DNA of 64,000 bases from Roseovarius mucosus (GCF_002080415.1 NZ_CP020474.1:248001-312000), one strand, 5' to 3'. Counted from the first letter of the stretch, positions 38,083 through 48,539 are shown. Numbers and translations: made by a program. The notes: generated by a model from the sequence alone, not told the origin.

Positions 38083-40323
38083 ATGGGTCGCGCCAAAACC
38101 ATCGCCCGCCGCACATTCCTGATCGGCTCCGCCGCGATTGCGGGCGGCGTGGCCTTCGGTGTCTGGCGGTACAAGACGCCCTATGCCAATCCGCTCTTGA
38201 CCGATTTGCCCGAGGGGGCGACGGCCCTCACCCCCTATGTGCTGATCACCTCGGACGCGATCACCCTCACCACCCCCCGCGCCGACAAGGGGCAAGGGGC
38301 GGTATCCCTCCAGGCGGCCCTGATCGCCGAAGAACTCGATGTGGATCTGGACCAGATCAAAACCGATCCCGGCCCCCCCAGCCCCGCCTATTACAACACC
38401 GCCCTGTCGGGCGATGCCGTGCCCTTCCGCGCCACCGACGATAGCTGGCTTGCCGAAACCGTGCGCGGCCTTGCCGACGCGCCGATGAAATTTCTGGGCA
38501 TGCAGATCACCGGCGGGTCCACCACCGTGCCTGATAGTTACGACAAACTGCGCCACGCCGGGGCCGTCGCGCGCGAAACGCTCAAAGCCACCGCCGCGCG
38601 GCTGCATAACATCTCCGTAACCGATTTACGCACCGACCGTGGCGCGGTGATCCTGCCCGATGGCACCGGTCTCAGCTACCAAAGCCTTGCCGCCGAGGCC
38701 GCAAACACCGATCCCGTAACCGATGTCACCCTGCGCGCGCCCTCCGAATGGCGCCTGATCGGCCAACCGATGCAACGGATCGACATCGTCGCCAAATCCA
38801 CCGGCACGCAAAGCTACGGCATCGACGTCACCCTCCCAGATATGGCCCATGCCGCGTTGCGCCTCAACCCTGCTATGGGCGGCGCACGCCTTAGCCATGA
38901 TGCCACCCCCGCCCTCGCGATGCGCGGCGTGATCAAGGTCGTGGCCCTACCCGAAGGCGTCGCCGTCATCGCCGACAACACTTGGCGGGCAATGCAGGCG
39001 GTCGCCGCCATCCCCGTTGAATGGGGCCCCGCCCCCATCCCGCCCGAGATGGACGCCCATTGGCAGGCCCTCTCCGACAGTTTCACCCCCGACCGCCAAG
39101 ACAGCCAATTCCGCGACGCGGGCGATGTGGAAACCGCCCTCTCAGAGGGCTCCGATTTTGAGGTCGAATACCGCGCGCCCTACCTCGCCCACGCCCCGCT
39201 TGAGCCGCTGAACGCGACCGTGCTCTACACACCCGACCGGGTCGATATCTGGACCGGCACCCAAGTGCCGCGCTTTGTACAAAATAACGTGGCAAAGCTT
39301 ACAAACCTTACGCCTGACGCAATCCACGTTCACGCCCTGATGATCGGCGGCAGCTTTGGCCACCGCCTCGAAGACGAGGTGACGCGCCACGCCACTCGCA
39401 TCGCCATGGAACTGCCCGGCAGGCCCGTGAAACTCACCTATTCCCGTGAAGAGGATATGACCCACGACTTCCCCCGCCAGATCGCTATGGCGCGCGGGCG
39501 CGGGCGCGTCGCCAACGGTCAGGTCGCGGCCTATGATCTGGGCATCGCCATGCCCTCGGTTCTCGCCTCGCAAATGGGCCGCCAAGGCATCCCCGCCCCC
39601 GGTCCAGACCTGCAAATCGTCGCCGGGGCATGGGATCAACCCTTTGATATTCCTCACTACCGTGTCACCGGATACCGTGCGCCCGAATTGGCCCCAATCT
39701 CGTCTTGGCGCTCGGTCGGGGCCTCGTCCAACGGTTTTTTTCACGACAGCCTGCTTGACGAATTGATCCACGCCGCCGGGGCCGATCCCTTGGCCGAGCG
39801 CCTGCGCCTCTGCAATCACGCCCCCTCGCGGCAGGTGCTCGAGGCGGTGGGCGAGATGTCGAACTGGGGCAGCCCGCTTTCCGAAAATCAAGGGCGTGGC
39901 GTGGCCTTCTGCCTCTCCTTCGGTGTGCCCTGCGCGCAAGTCGTCGAGGTCACAAACACCGAAAACGGCCTGCGCCTAGACCACGTCTTCGTCGCCGCCG
40001 ATGTGGGCCGCATCCTAGATCCCATCAACTTCGAAGGGCTGGTCAAAGGCGGTGTCCTCTTTGGTCTGGGCCATGCGATGCACGGTCAGATCACTTATGC
40101 CGGTGGCGCAGCACAGCAGATGAATTTCGATACATTTCAATCGCTTCGCATCAATCAATGCCCTGAAATCACCGTGCGCGGGCTGGAAAACGGCCCCAAG
40201 ATCAAGGGCATCGGAGAGCCACCCGTGCCCCCCGCAGCCCCCGCGCTGGCCAATGCGATCTTTGCCGCCACGGGGCAACGCCTGCGTGAAATGCCCTTTG
40301 ATAAATTCGTCAAATTCCTCTGA
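38083..40323 (+). CDS. iorB: Isoquinoline 1-oxidoreductase-type Mo-binding subunit
   Basis: 746 residues; the large subunit of the same molybdenum hydroxylase. A twin-arginine signal (RRTFLIGSAAIAGGVAFG) shows export of the assembled complex. Features are LTTPRADKGQGAVSLQAALIAEELDV, the second-subunit repeat, MIGGSFGHRLEDE, SWRSVGASSNGFFHDSLLDEL and the C-terminal GEPPVPPAAPALANAIFAATG with the pterin/active-site Glu region. The length fits. Translationally linked to the small subunit. Confidence 0.9.
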   Translation: MGRAKTIARRTFLIGSAAIAGGVAFGVWRYKTPYANPLLTDLPEGATALTPYVLITSDAITLTTPRADKGQGAVSLQAALIAEELDVDLDQIKTDPGPPSPAYYNTALSGDAVPFRATDDSWLAETVRGLADAPMKFLGMQITGGSTTVPDSYDKLRHAGAVARETLKATAARLHNISVTDLRTDRGAVILPDGTGLSYQSLAAEAANTDPVTDVTLRAPSEWRLIGQPMQRIDIVAKSTGTQSYGIDVTLPDMAHAALRLNPAMGGARLSHDATPALAMRGVIKVVALPEGVAVIADNTWRAMQAVAAIPVEWGPAPIPPEMDAHWQALSDSFTPDRQDSQFRDAGDVETALSEGSDFEVEYRAPYLAHAPLEPLNATVLYTPDRVDIWTGTQVPRFVQNNVAKLTNLTPDAIHVHALMIGGSFGHRLEDEVTRHATRIAMELPGRPVKLTYSREEDMTHDFPRQIAMARGRGRVANGQVAAYDLGIAMPSVLASQMGRQGIPAPGPDLQIVAGAWDQPFDIPHYRVTGYRAPELAPISSWRSVGASSNGFFHDSLLDELIHAAGADPLAERLRLCNHAPSRQVLEAVGEMSNWGSPLSENQGRGVAFCLSFGVPCAQVVEVTNTENGLRLDHVFVAADVGRILDPINFEGLVKGGVLFGLGHAMHGQITYAGGAAQQMNFDTFQSLRINQCPEITVRGLENGPKIKGIGEPPVPPAAPALANAIFAATGQRLREMPFDKFVKFL

Positions 40324-40366
40324 CCGCCCCTTGCCCCCGCCCGCGCCCGGTGCTTGAAGAGGCGCC

Positions 40367-41419
40367 ATGCCGATCCACGCAACCACCCTCCTCCTGCTGA
40401 CCTGCTCTGCTCTTTCGGGCTTTGTGGGCCAAGCCATTGGCCTGCCTCTGCCCTTCCTGTTGGGTCCGTTGGCGATCTCTGCCCTGATCGCCACCGCCCT
40501 GCCCGAACGCTTGCCCTCTGGCTACCGCTTTCCCCAAAAACTGCGCCTGATGTTCATCGCCATCATCGGCCTGATGATCGGGGCCCAAGTCACACCCGCC
40601 CTATTCACCGAGGCCCATCACTACGCGCTAACCTTCGGTGCTGTCACACTTTTCGTCGTTCTGGCCCATACCATGGGCTATACGATCTTTCGGCATCTCG
40701 GCGGCTATGACCCCACCACCGCCTTTTACGCCAGCACTCCCGGCGGGCTTTATGAAAGCATCGAAATGGGCGAGGCAGCAGGTGCCGACGTGACCCGCCT
40801 GATGATGCAGCAATTCCTGCGCATCATCGTGGTGGTGACGGCCCTGCCCCTTGGCCTCTCGCTCTGGCTTGGGGCCCCTGTGGGCAGCTCGGCGGGCATG
40901 ACCATGGCCCGCCCGGATGTGCCCTGGTCCGACCTGCCGTTGATCGTGCTGGCGGGGCTGGGGGGATTGGGGCTAGGCCATCTGCTGCGCCTGCCAGCGG
41001 GGCAGATGACCGGGCCGATGGCCCTTGCCGCAGCCCTGTCACTTAGCGGCTGGCTCAGCTTTGACATCCCCCAATGGCTTGTAAATATGGCACAAATCGT
41101 GCTTGGAACAGCGCTGGGCATGCGCTTTACCGGGCTCAGCCGTGGCCTCTTGCTGCGCGGAACGGCGCTGGCCTTGGCGGCGGTCGGGTCCATGTTGGCC
41201 TTGGGTGTGGTGCTGGCCGTTACGCTGCACGAGATGACAGGCGAGGCGGTTGATGTGCTCCTCATCACGCTTGCCCCCGGCGGTGTCACCGAAATGGCGC
41301 TGGTGGCGCTCAGCCTTCAGGCAAATCCGGCCTTCGTGACGATCCACCATATCTACCGCATCGTGCTGACCGTGCTGACGCTGGGGGTCATCACCCGCCT
41401 GCGACAGCGCAAAGGGTAA
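40367..41419 (+). CDS. AbrB-like polytopic membrane protein
   Basis: 350 residues with about ten hydrophobic spans in two related halves, each containing a GxAxGLPLPFLLGPLA or LPAGQMTGPMALAA type motif, the Gneg_AbrB duplication family. Despite the database label transcriptional regulator it is a membrane protein. The FYASTPGGLYESIEMGEAAGAD and LITLAPGGVTEMALVALSLQ motifs are typical. Transport or regulation of an unknown substrate. It follows the isoquinoline oxidoreductase genes by 43 bp with GAAGAGG as ribosome site. Confidence 0.85.
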   Translation: MPIHATTLLLLTCSALSGFVGQAIGLPLPFLLGPLAISALIATALPERLPSGYRFPQKLRLMFIAIIGLMIGAQVTPALFTEAHHYALTFGAVTLFVVLAHTMGYTIFRHLGGYDPTTAFYASTPGGLYESIEMGEAAGADVTRLMMQQFLRIIVVVTALPLGLSLWLGAPVGSSAGMTMARPDVPWSDLPLIVLAGLGGLGLGHLLRLPAGQMTGPMALAAALSLSGWLSFDIPQWLVNMAQIVLGTALGMRFTGLSRGLLLRGTALALAAVGSMLALGVVLAVTLHEMTGEAVDVLLITLAPGGVTEMALVALSLQANPAFVTIHHIYRIVLTVLTLGVITRLRQRKG

Positions 41420-41492
41420 GCGACGGAGTCGAGTATTTGTACCAAGAAGAGGCCCAAGACAGTCTTTGACAGGACAGGTCGCACGCAGTATT

Positions 41493-41506
41493 TGAACATA
41501 TGTTCA
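41493..41506. promoter_or_regulatory. Palindromic operator candidate upstream of SDR gene
   Basis: TGAACATATGTTCA, a perfect palindrome 21 bp before the SDR start. Half sites and spacing equal those at 1583-1596 before ivd, implying one shared regulator. Confidence 0.65.
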
Positions 41507-41527
41507 TTTAAAACAAACGAGGGCACC

Positions 41528-42283
41528 ATGCGCATAGAGGATACAGCCGCGATCATCACCGGTGGGGCCTCGGGGTTGGGCGAGGCGACCGCGCGGCATT
41601 TCCGCACCATGGGCGCTCAGGTGACGCTGCTCGACCGCGATGCAGAGCGTGGCGCGGCCATCGCCGCCGACATTGGCGCATATTTCGTCGAAACCGATGT
41701 GACAAATGAGGCATCAGTCGCCGCCGCCATCGCAGCAGCCACATCCGCCATGGGACGGATCACCGCCGCAATCAATTGCGCAGGCATCGCCACCGGCGCC
41801 AAGGTGCTGGGCCGCGACGGCCCCCACCCGCTCGATCTCTTTCGTCGCACGCTCGACATCAACCTTGTGGGCTCGTTCAACGTGGCACGGCTGGCCGCGG
41901 CGCAAATGGCGCTGAACACGCCCGACGCAGACGGCGCGCGCGGCGTGATCATCAACACCGCCTCCATCGCCGCCTTTGACGGGCAAAAGGGCCAGGCCGC
42001 CTATGCCGCCTCCAAGGGGGGAATTGTTGGCCTCTCGCTGCCCATGGCGCGCGATCTGGCGCGCGAAGGCATCCGTGTTATGGCGATTGCCCCCGGCACC
42101 TTTGCGACGCCGATGCTGCGCGGATTGCCACAAGAGGTGCAGGACAGTTTGGCGGCTGAGGTGACATTTCCCAAACGCTTGGGCGATCCGGCAGAATATG
42201 CCCGGCTTGCCGCCTTCATCATCGACTGCGGCTATCTCAACGGCGAGGTGATCCGCCTCGATGGCGCGCTGCGGATGCAGTAA
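41528..42283 (+). CDS. SDR oxidoreductase, 3-hydroxyacyl-CoA dehydrogenase type 2-like
   Basis: 251 residues. NAD-binding TGGASGLGEATA at the N-terminus, NCAGIA, and the catalytic Ser/Tyr/Lys set in INTASIAAFDGQKGQAAYAASKGG. Closest by pattern to HSD10 enzymes that oxidise 2-methyl-3-hydroxybutyryl-CoA in isoleucine breakdown and short 3-hydroxyacyl-CoAs (DRPMAIAPGTF-like loop as VMAIAPGTFATPML). The ATG at 41528 follows GAGGG; the frame opens at 41492 through the operator and is not used. The shared operator with ivd supports a role in branched-chain acyl-CoA catabolism. Confidence 0.85.
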   Translation: MRIEDTAAIITGGASGLGEATARHFRTMGAQVTLLDRDAERGAAIAADIGAYFVETDVTNEASVAAAIAAATSAMGRITAAINCAGIATGAKVLGRDGPHPLDLFRRTLDINLVGSFNVARLAAAQMALNTPDADGARGVIINTASIAAFDGQKGQAAYAASKGGIVGLSLPMARDLAREGIRVMAIAPGTFATPMLRGLPQEVQDSLAAEVTFPKRLGDPAEYARLAAFIIDCGYLNGEVIRLDGALRMQ

Positions 42284-42286
42284 CGC

Positions 42287-44104
42287 TCAGCCCTCTGCGC
42301 GCTCCGCCAAGGCCAGCCATTCCTCTTCCGCCTCGGCCAGGGCGCTCTGACGGGCGGTCAGCGCCTCGGTGGCTTTCTTGAACTTGACCGGCTCACGGGT
42401 AAAAAGCGCGGCATCCGAAAGCAGCTCTTCGAGCTTGCCAATCTCGGCGGCAAGCCGTGCCATCACGGCCGGCAGCTCCTCCAATCGGTGCTTTTCCGTA
42501 AAGCTGAGCCGCGTGACAGCGGCCTTGGATTGCTTCAACTCCGGTGACTTGGTGTCTGTTTTATTTGCCTTTTTATCAGCTTCCATGGCGGCATCCGCGC
42601 CCCGCTGCGCGCGGTAATCCGACCAGCCCCCGGCATAGGTGGTGGCCCGGCCATCCCCCTCCATCGCGATGGTCGTGGTCGCCACACGGTCGAGAAAATC
42701 ACGGTCATGGCTGACCAAAAGGACGGTGCCGTCGAAATCATCCAGCAACTCTTGCAAGAGGTCCAGCGTCTCGATGTCGAGATCGTTGGTCGGCTCGTCC
42801 AAGACCAACAGATTGCTTTCGCGCGCCATCAGCTTGGCCAGCAAAAGCCGGGCCTTCTCTCCCCCGGACAACGACTTGACCGGCGCACGCGCCTGCCGCT
42901 CGTCAAACAGGAAATCCTTGAGATAGGCCACCACATGCCGGGGCTGCCCGCGCACCAGCACCTGATCCGCCTGCCCAGAGACGCGCATATCGGCATCCCC
43001 CGTCAGGCTCTCCCAAAGGGTCATCTCGGGGTCAAGCTGCGCTCTTGCCTGATCGAAGACCGCCGGCACCAGATTTGTGCCATGGGTCACGGCACCGCTG
43101 TCGGGCTCTATCTCTTTGAGCAGCATCTTGAGCAATGTCGTCTTGCCCACCCCATTGGGGCCGACAAAGGCCACGCGATCCCCACGCAGGATCTTGATGC
43201 TGAACTTCTGCAAGATGAGCTTGTCACCGTAAGCCTTTGAAATATCGACGGCCTCGATCACCTTGCGGCCCGACGTTGGCCCCGAATCAAACGCCATGGC
43301 CGCCGTGCCCTGACGCCGGATCTGGCTGCTACGCTCGGCGCGCAATTCGGCCAAGGCGCGCACCCGACCCTGATTGCGCTTGCGCCGCGCACTGATGCCT
43401 TCGACCGCCCACCGCGCCTCGGACTTGATCTTGCGATCCAGCTTGTGGCGCTGCTGATCCTCATCATCCCAAACCTTGTCGCGCCAAGCCTCGAAATTCT
43501 CGAACCCTTTTTCCTGTCGCCGCGTCATTCCCCTGTCAATCCAGAGGGTTGCGCGCGTCAGTTCACGCAAAAACGCACGGTCATGGCTGATCAGAACAAA
43601 GCCCTTGCGCGTCTCGCGCAGCTCATTTTCCAACCAGGCAATCGCCTCGATATCAAGATGGTTGGTCGGCTCGTCGAGCAGCATCAGATCCGGGGCCTCG
43701 GCCATCAGCTTGGCCAGGGCCGCGCGCCGCCGCTCGCCCCCCGACGCCGTGCTGACCGGGCGCGCAGGATCAAATTTCAGTCCCTCACCCGCCATCTCAA
43801 CGCGGTAGGCCTCAGCCGGGTCCAACAGGCTTGCGGCATAGTCGCCGAGCGTGGTGAACCCGACCATATCGGGCTCTTGTTCCATATAGCCCACGCTGAT
43901 CCCCGGCGTCACAACCCGAAGCCCGCGATCTGGCTCGACCAGACCGGCCATCACCTTCATCAGCGTCGATTTTCCCGACCCGTTGCGCCCCACAAGCGCC
44001 ACCCGGTCGCCGGGTTGCACCACTAGCGAGAGGTCATGAAACACAGGCTCACCCCCAAAGGTAAGCGAAATGTCGGTGAGCTGTAAAAGAGGTGCGCGTG
44101 CCAT
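42287..44104 (-). CDS. ABC-F family ATPase (Uup-like)
   Basis: 605 residues with two ABC cassettes and no membrane spans. Cassette 1: Walker [11 protein letters not shown], signature [24 protein letters not shown]. Cassette 2: [33 protein letters not shown]. The linker carries the long charged P-site tRNA interaction region ([25 protein letters not shown]), and the C-terminal 80 residues form a Uup-type coiled coil. These proteins act at the ribosome E site or on DNA repair intermediates. It is convergent with the SDR, 3 bp apart. Confidence 0.92.
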   Translation of the reverse strand: MARAPLLQLTDISLTFGGEPVFHDLSLVVQPGDRVALVGRNGSGKSTLMKVMAGLVEPDRGLRVVTPGISVGYMEQEPDMVGFTTLGDYAASLLDPAEAYRVEMAGEGLKFDPARPVSTASGGERRRAALAKLMAEAPDLMLLDEPTNHLDIEAIAWLENELRETRKGFVLISHDRAFLRELTRATLWIDRGMTRRQEKGFENFEAWRDKVWDDEDQQRHKLDRKIKSEARWAVEGISARRKRNQGRVRALAELRAERSSQIRRQGTAAMAFDSGPTSGRKVIEAVDISKAYGDKLILQKFSIKILRGDRVAFVGPNGVGKTTLLKMLLKEIEPDSGAVTHGTNLVPAVFDQARAQLDPEMTLWESLTGDADMRVSGQADQVLVRGQPRHVVAYLKDFLFDERQARAPVKSLSGGEKARLLLAKLMARESNLLVLDEPTNDLDIETLDLLQELLDDFDGTVLLVSHDRDFLDRVATTTIAMEGDGRATTYAGGWSDYRAQRGADAAMEADKKANKTDTKSPELKQSKAAVTRLSFTEKHRLEELPAVMARLAAEIGKLEELLSDAALFTREPVKFKKATEALTARQSALAEAEEEWLALAERAEG

Positions 44105-44145
44105 GGGCGCGGGCTATCCTGCCGCCTCGCCAGCGTCAAGGGACC

Positions 44146-44883
44146 TCAACCGGCAAGCGCGCGCAGCAGCCGCTTGCGCGTCGCCGGAATGGCCCCGATC
44201 TCGACACCGGTGAACACATGCAAGGTGTTCAGATGCCGGTCGATCACCGCATGATCGCTGACCCATCCGCCCATCATCAAATAGGTGCGCAAGAGGGGCG
44301 GCATATGCCGCATCGCCAGCTTCAGGTCGGGTTTGTGTCGCCGCAGCCGCTCTGCAAAGCGGAACACGGCCGGGGCCTTGACCTGCGGCCACCAGCGTCG
44401 CGGCGCAAGATGCCGTTCACGCAACATGGCAAAGGCATCCAGATAGGTCTCGGTCTTGGTGCCATGAAAGGAGGAGCAGCCAAACAGCATCTCAACGCCA
44501 TTGTCATCGACAAACCGCGTCATAGCGGCCCATGCCACCCGCAAGATATCGGGATCAAGCCGCCCCGGTGCGATACAGAACCGCCCCATCTCGGCCATTT
44601 TGCCTTCGAATCCCGCAAGCGCTGACAAGTCATAGAATTGCGCCGAATAGCTCTGCGCAATCTCGGCCCCGCCATTCAGCATCAGCATCCGAAAGCAACA
44701 CACCAACGCGCCGCTGCCCGTTTCTTCAATCAGAACATGCGTGCAGATTTCATCGAAGCGGTCGCAATCCAGCCCATCGGCCTCGCCCAGAAAGGCCCGT
44801 GCGCGCAACCGTTGTGCAGCAACCCGATCCTCGGGCGTGGTGCCGATCCGTGCCTGATACCGCTGATTGCCAAGCCCTGTCAT
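44146..44883 (-). CDS. olsB: Ornithine-ACP N-acyltransferase-like protein (OlsB-like)
   Basis: 245 residues from ATG 44883 behind GAGGT. The GNAT-type fold of the hemolysin/OlsB family shows RARAFLGEADGLDCDRFDEICTHVLIEE, EMGRFCIAP and MLFGCSSFHGT. OlsB joins a 3-hydroxyacyl-ACP to ornithine in the first step of ornithine-lipid synthesis. The second-step enzyme OlsA is not beside it here, so the identification rests on the family. The frame is open to 44937 but that part is basic and unsupported. Confidence 0.75.
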   Translation of the reverse strand: MTGLGNQRYQARIGTTPEDRVAAQRLRARAFLGEADGLDCDRFDEICTHVLIEETGSGALVCCFRMLMLNGGAEIAQSYSAQFYDLSALAGFEGKMAEMGRFCIAPGRLDPDILRVAWAAMTRFVDDNGVEMLFGCSSFHGTKTETYLDAFAMLRERHLAPRRWWPQVKAPAVFRFAERLRRHKPDLKLAMRHMPPLLRTYLMMGGWVSDHAVIDRHLNTLHVFTGVEIGAIPATRKRLLRALAG

Positions 44884-44961
44884 GCCGCGACCTCGTCTGC
44901 GCTGAGCGACCCTAGTCCCGGTCGCTCTAGCACGCAAGCTGTGACAGCGGCATGACCCGGC

Positions 44962-45420
44962 CTAGTTGCCGAACCCTTCGACAGGGTTGATATTGCCGAT
45001 ATTGCTCAAGAGCTGACGCAAGAAGCCGTTGCTGACCACCGAAGAATCGGTCACGCGCCGCGCAAGCGGGACAACCTGACCATCTTCAAGCCCGAATTCC
45101 TCGATATTGGCGATCGTGTCATTGTCATTGAAGGAAATCGCCAGAACGCGGCGCTCCACCACCTGTGGGCGGAACATGCCATATTCCCGCACCCGGCTGC
45201 GCACATAATAATAATTGCCATCCGCCAGCACCCCCGAGAGCGATGGCGGCCCGATCACATCATCCACAGTGGCGCGGCTATCCACGCCCACCACGAGGTT
45301 TTGCAGATCTTCTTCGGGTGGAACATAACCGTGATTGCGATAGGTGGCAGCGCAGCCCGTGACGACCATCAGACAGCACAGCGCCAAGGCGCTGATCACT
45401 CGGTTTCGGATCGCTGTCAT
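44962..45420 (-). CDS. bamE: Outer membrane protein assembly factor BamE
   Basis: 152 residues, a lipoprotein of the BAM complex. Signal with lipobox LMVVTGCAA (Cys about residue 20). The core has NHGYVPPEEDLQNLVVGVDSRATVDDVIGPPSL, which is the helix-turn-strand of SmpA/BamE, then DGNYYYVRSRV and VERRVLAISFND. ATG 45420 was chosen because it gives the lipoprotein signal; the frame opens to 45876 through the divergent yceD gene. Usual length for alphaproteobacterial BamE. Confidence 0.9.
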   Translation of the reverse strand: MTAIRNRVISALALCCLMVVTGCAATYRNHGYVPPEEDLQNLVVGVDSRATVDDVIGPPSLSGVLADGNYYYVRSRVREYGMFRPQVVERRVLAISFNDNDTIANIEEFGLEDGQVVPLARRVTDSSVVSNGFLRQLLSNIGNINPVEGFGN

Positions 45421-45508
45421 TTCTGCCCTCTTGTATCGGCCTGCTTCGGCTTTTATCCCGTTTACAGCAAGGTGATGCAATGGTTCAAGAAAGGAAGCGA
45501 GGGGAAAG

Positions 45509-46072
45509 ATGTCACAACACCCGCAAAACACCCGAGCGATCCGCGTGGCCGACCTTTCGGCGCGCCGTCCCGTGACCTTCGATATCGCCCCCGACGCCGC
45601 AGAGATGGCTCGCATCGCAAGCGATCTTGGGGTGCTGGCTCTGCGCAAGCTGAGCCTGCGCGGCACGCTTACGGCAGAGGGGCGCGCCGACTGGCTCTTG
45701 CAGGCCGAACTGGGTGCCACCGTCTCGCAGCCCTGTGTCGTCACGCTTGAACCTGTGCAGACCCGCATCGACGAGTCGGTGATGCGCCGCTTTTCCCCCG
45801 ACGCGCGGCTTGACGCCCCGGATCCGGGCGCCGAGATCGAGATGCCCGAGGATGACACACTCGAACCGCTGGGCACGGAAATCGACCTTGCGCGCGTGAT
45901 GATCGAGGCGCTGAGCCTCGCCCTGCCCCCCTATCCTCGCAAGGATGGGGCCGAACTTGGTCAACTGACCGTGGCCGAAGAGGGCGTGACCCCGATGCAG
46001 GACGAGGAAACCAAACCATTCGCCGCCCTTTCGGGCCTGCGCGACAAGCTGGGCAAGCCCGACACGGAATGA
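45509..46072 (+). CDS. YceD family (DUF177) protein
   Basis: 187 residues. DUF177 signature: RGTLTAEGRADWLLQAELGATVSQPCVVTLEPVQTRIDESV, then an acidic segment and LGTEIDLARVMIEALSLALPPYPRKDGAEL. In E. coli and plants these proteins affect 23S rRNA accumulation. It lies directly before rpmF-plsX-fabH, the conserved gene order. BamE is divergent, with 88 bp between the starts. Confidence 0.9.
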   Translation: MSQHPQNTRAIRVADLSARRPVTFDIAPDAAEMARIASDLGVLALRKLSLRGTLTAEGRADWLLQAELGATVSQPCVVTLEPVQTRIDESVMRRFSPDARLDAPDPGAEIEMPEDDTLEPLGTEIDLARVMIEALSLALPPYPRKDGAELGQLTVAEEGVTPMQDEETKPFAALSGLRDKLGKPDTE

Positions 46073-46231
46073 TCCCGCCGCACGCCAAGAATCGCTTGCC
46101 CCGGCATTAAATCTCTGTATTTTCCCGCTCTCACCGGAATTTGGGGTTGAACCGGCGGCTCGTAACATACTAAGAGCCGCGAACACCCGTGAAACAGGGC
46201 CAGATCGGCCCACAGGAATTGAGGTTGCGAC

Positions 46232-46438
46232 ATGGCCGTCCAACAGAACAAAGTATCGAAATCGCGCCGCAACAATCGCCGCGCCCATGACGCGCTGGTT
46301 GCAGGCAACCCGAACGAGTGCACCAACTGCGGCGAACTGAAGCGCCCGCATCACGTGTGCTCGGCGTGTGGACACTATGCCGACCGTGAGGTCGTGGCAT
46401 TGGTGGAAGAAATCGACCTGGAAGACGACGCGGCCTGA
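46232..46438 (+). CDS. rpmF: 50S ribosomal protein L32
   Basis: 68 residues. [20 protein letters not shown] is the invariant N-terminus; the four-Cys zinc ribbon [20 protein letters not shown] is intact. GAGG precedes the start by 7 nt. Lies 159 bp after yceD and 23 bp before plsX. Confidence 0.97.
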   Translation: MAVQQNKVSKSRRNNRRAHDALVAGNPNECTNCGELKRPHHVCSACGHYADREVVALVEEIDLEDDAA

Positions 46439-46461
46439 ACCCGCAATAGGCGATTTGCTGC

Positions 46462-47568
46462 ATGACCGCTCGCAGGGACCATTCCAAGGCGGGTGCAGGA
46501 CGCACCATCATCTCGATTGACGCCATGGGCGGGGATCAGGGGCCGGCAACGGTTGTTGCCGGCATTGCCTATTCTGCGTCCAAAAACCCCGATATCGGCT
46601 TTATCGTTCACGGCCCGAAAGAAGAGCTTGAGCGTCTGATAGCCAAGCGTCGCGGCTTGGCCGAACGGTGCGAAATCCGGCATGCCCCCGAAGTCGTCAC
46701 TATGAACGACAAGCCGTCGCATGTGGTGCGCCACGGGCGTGACACCTCTATGTGGTCCGCGCTCGAATCGGTGCGCATGGGCGAGGCAACCGTATGTGTG
46801 TCTTGCGGCAATACCGGCGCGCTCATGCTCATGTCTGTGCTGCGCCTGCGCAAACTGCCGGGCATCTACCGCCCGGCCATTGCCGTGATGTGGCCCTCGA
46901 AAAATCCGCAAAAGCATAACATCATGCTCGACGGTGGCGCGGATATCCGCGCCGATGCCAAGGACCTCATGCAATACGCCCTGATGGGTGCGTCTTATGC
47001 CCGCAACGGCTTTGGGCTCGAGCGCCCGCGCATTGGCTTGCTCAATGTCGGCACCGAAGAGCACAAGGGCCGCGCCGAGTTGAAAGAGGCCTATGATCTT
47101 ATCGCCGCCAATGCCCGGATTGCAGATTTCGATTTCGTGGGCTTCGTCGAAGGCCGCGACCTGCCCGGCACCAAATGCGATGTGATCGTCACCGACGGCT
47201 TTACCGGCAACGTCGCTCTGAAGACCGGCGAAGGCATCGCCAAACTGATCGCCGACCTTCTGCGCGAGGCCTTTGCCTATTCCTTTCTCTCGCGGCTGGC
47301 CTCGGTGCTGGCCTATACCTCGCTTGCGCGCCTGAAAAAGCGGATCGACCCGCGCCGCGCCAATGGTGGGGTCTTCCTCGGGCTGAACGGCACCGTGGTC
47401 AAATCGCATGGTGCCGCCGATTCCATGGGCGTCTCCTCGGCGATCAAGCTGGCGTTCGAGCTGGCCCAATCCGGCTTTTCTGAACGGCTGGCGGCGCGGG
47501 TTGCCTCCGCCGCCCTGCTCGATCAGGATGCCCACCCAGAGCCCCAACCAGAGGCCGAATCTGAATGA
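46462..47568 (+). CDS. plsX: Phosphate acyltransferase PlsX
   Basis: 368 residues; converts acyl-ACP and phosphate to acyl-phosphate at the start of phospholipid synthesis. IISIDAMGGDQGPATVV opens the fold, and GNTGALM, MWPSKNPQKHNIMLDGGAD, GTEEHKGR and DGFTGNVALKTGEG are characteristic. The C-terminus is slightly longer than usual and acidic. It overlaps fabH by 4 bp. Confidence 0.96.
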   Translation: MTARRDHSKAGAGRTIISIDAMGGDQGPATVVAGIAYSASKNPDIGFIVHGPKEELERLIAKRRGLAERCEIRHAPEVVTMNDKPSHVVRHGRDTSMWSALESVRMGEATVCVSCGNTGALMLMSVLRLRKLPGIYRPAIAVMWPSKNPQKHNIMLDGGADIRADAKDLMQYALMGASYARNGFGLERPRIGLLNVGTEEHKGRAELKEAYDLIAANARIADFDFVGFVEGRDLPGTKCDVIVTDGFTGNVALKTGEGIAKLIADLLREAFAYSFLSRLASVLAYTSLARLKKRIDPRRANGGVFLGLNGTVVKSHGAADSMGVSSAIKLAFELAQSGFSERLAARVASAALLDQDAHPEPQPEAESE

Positions 47569-48539
47569 CACTGCGCGCCGTCGTCCAAGGCATCGGACAT
47601 TATCTGCCTGAACGTATCGTTCCCAACGCGGAATTCGAAGCAACCCTCGACACGTCGGATGAGTGGATTCGCACGCGCTCTGGCATAGAACGCCGCCATT
47701 TCGCGGCCAAGGATCAACCCACCTCGGATCTTGCCGTGCGCGCCGCCCGCGCCGCGCTCGAACATGCGGGCCTCACGCCCGATGACATCGACGGTATCGT
47801 CGTGGCCACCTCTACCCCGGATCTGACCTTTCCCTCGGTCGCAACCATGGTGCAAAGCGAATTGGGCATGACCCGCGGCTTCGGCTTTGACGTGCAGGCC
47901 GTCTGCGCAGGCTTTATCTACGCGCTCACCACCGCCAACGCCCTCCTCCTGTCGGGTCAGGCGCAGCGCGTGCTGGTGATCGGCGCAGAAACCTTCAGCC
48001 GCATCATGGACTGGACAGACCGCTCCACCTGCGTGCTGTTCGGCGATGGCGCAGGGGCCTTGGTGCTGGGCCTCGAAGAGGGGGCTGGTACATCCGAGGA
48101 TCGCGGCATCCTCTCTGCCGATCTGAATTCCGACGGGCGCTACCGCGACATGCTCTATGTCGATGGCGGCGTGTCCACCACCGGCGAGGCGGGCAAATTG
48201 CGCATGCAAGGGAACCCGCTCTTTCGTCAAGCGGTGGAAAAACTGGCCTCAACCGCCGAAACAGCCCTGGCAAAAATTGGCCTCAGCGGTTCAGACGTGG
48301 ATTGGATCGTCCCGCATCAGGCCAATATCCGCATCATCCAGGGCACGGCCAAAAAACTGGGCCTGCCGATGGAACGCGTGATCGTCACCGTGCAGGATCA
48401 TGGCAACACCTCCGCCGCCTCCATCCCCCTCGCGCTCTCGGTTGGCGTGGCCTCGGGCAAGATCAAACGCGGCGATCTCCTCCTTGCCGAGGCGATTGGC
48501 GGCGGTCTGGCGTGGGGTGCGGTGGCCCTGCGCTGGTAA
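47565..48539 (+). CDS. fabH: 3-oxoacyl-ACP synthase III
   Basis: 324 residues; starts fatty acid synthesis by condensing acetyl-CoA with malonyl-ACP. Catalytic Cys in DVQAVCAGFIYAL, His in WIVPHQANIRII and Asn in DHGNTSAASIP are all present. It overlaps plsX (ATGA) and is followed by ihfA in the same direction. Confidence 0.96.
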   Translation: MTLRAVVQGIGHYLPERIVPNAEFEATLDTSDEWIRTRSGIERRHFAAKDQPTSDLAVRAARAALEHAGLTPDDIDGIVVATSTPDLTFPSVATMVQSELGMTRGFGFDVQAVCAGFIYALTTANALLLSGQAQRVLVIGAETFSRIMDWTDRSTCVLFGDGAGALVLGLEEGAGTSEDRGILSADLNSDGRYRDMLYVDGGVSTTGEAGKLRMQGNPLFRQAVEKLASTAETALAKIGLSGSDVDWIVPHQANIRIIQGTAKKLGLPMERVIVTVQDHGNTSAASIPLALSVGVASGKIKRGDLLLAEAIGGGLAWGAVALRW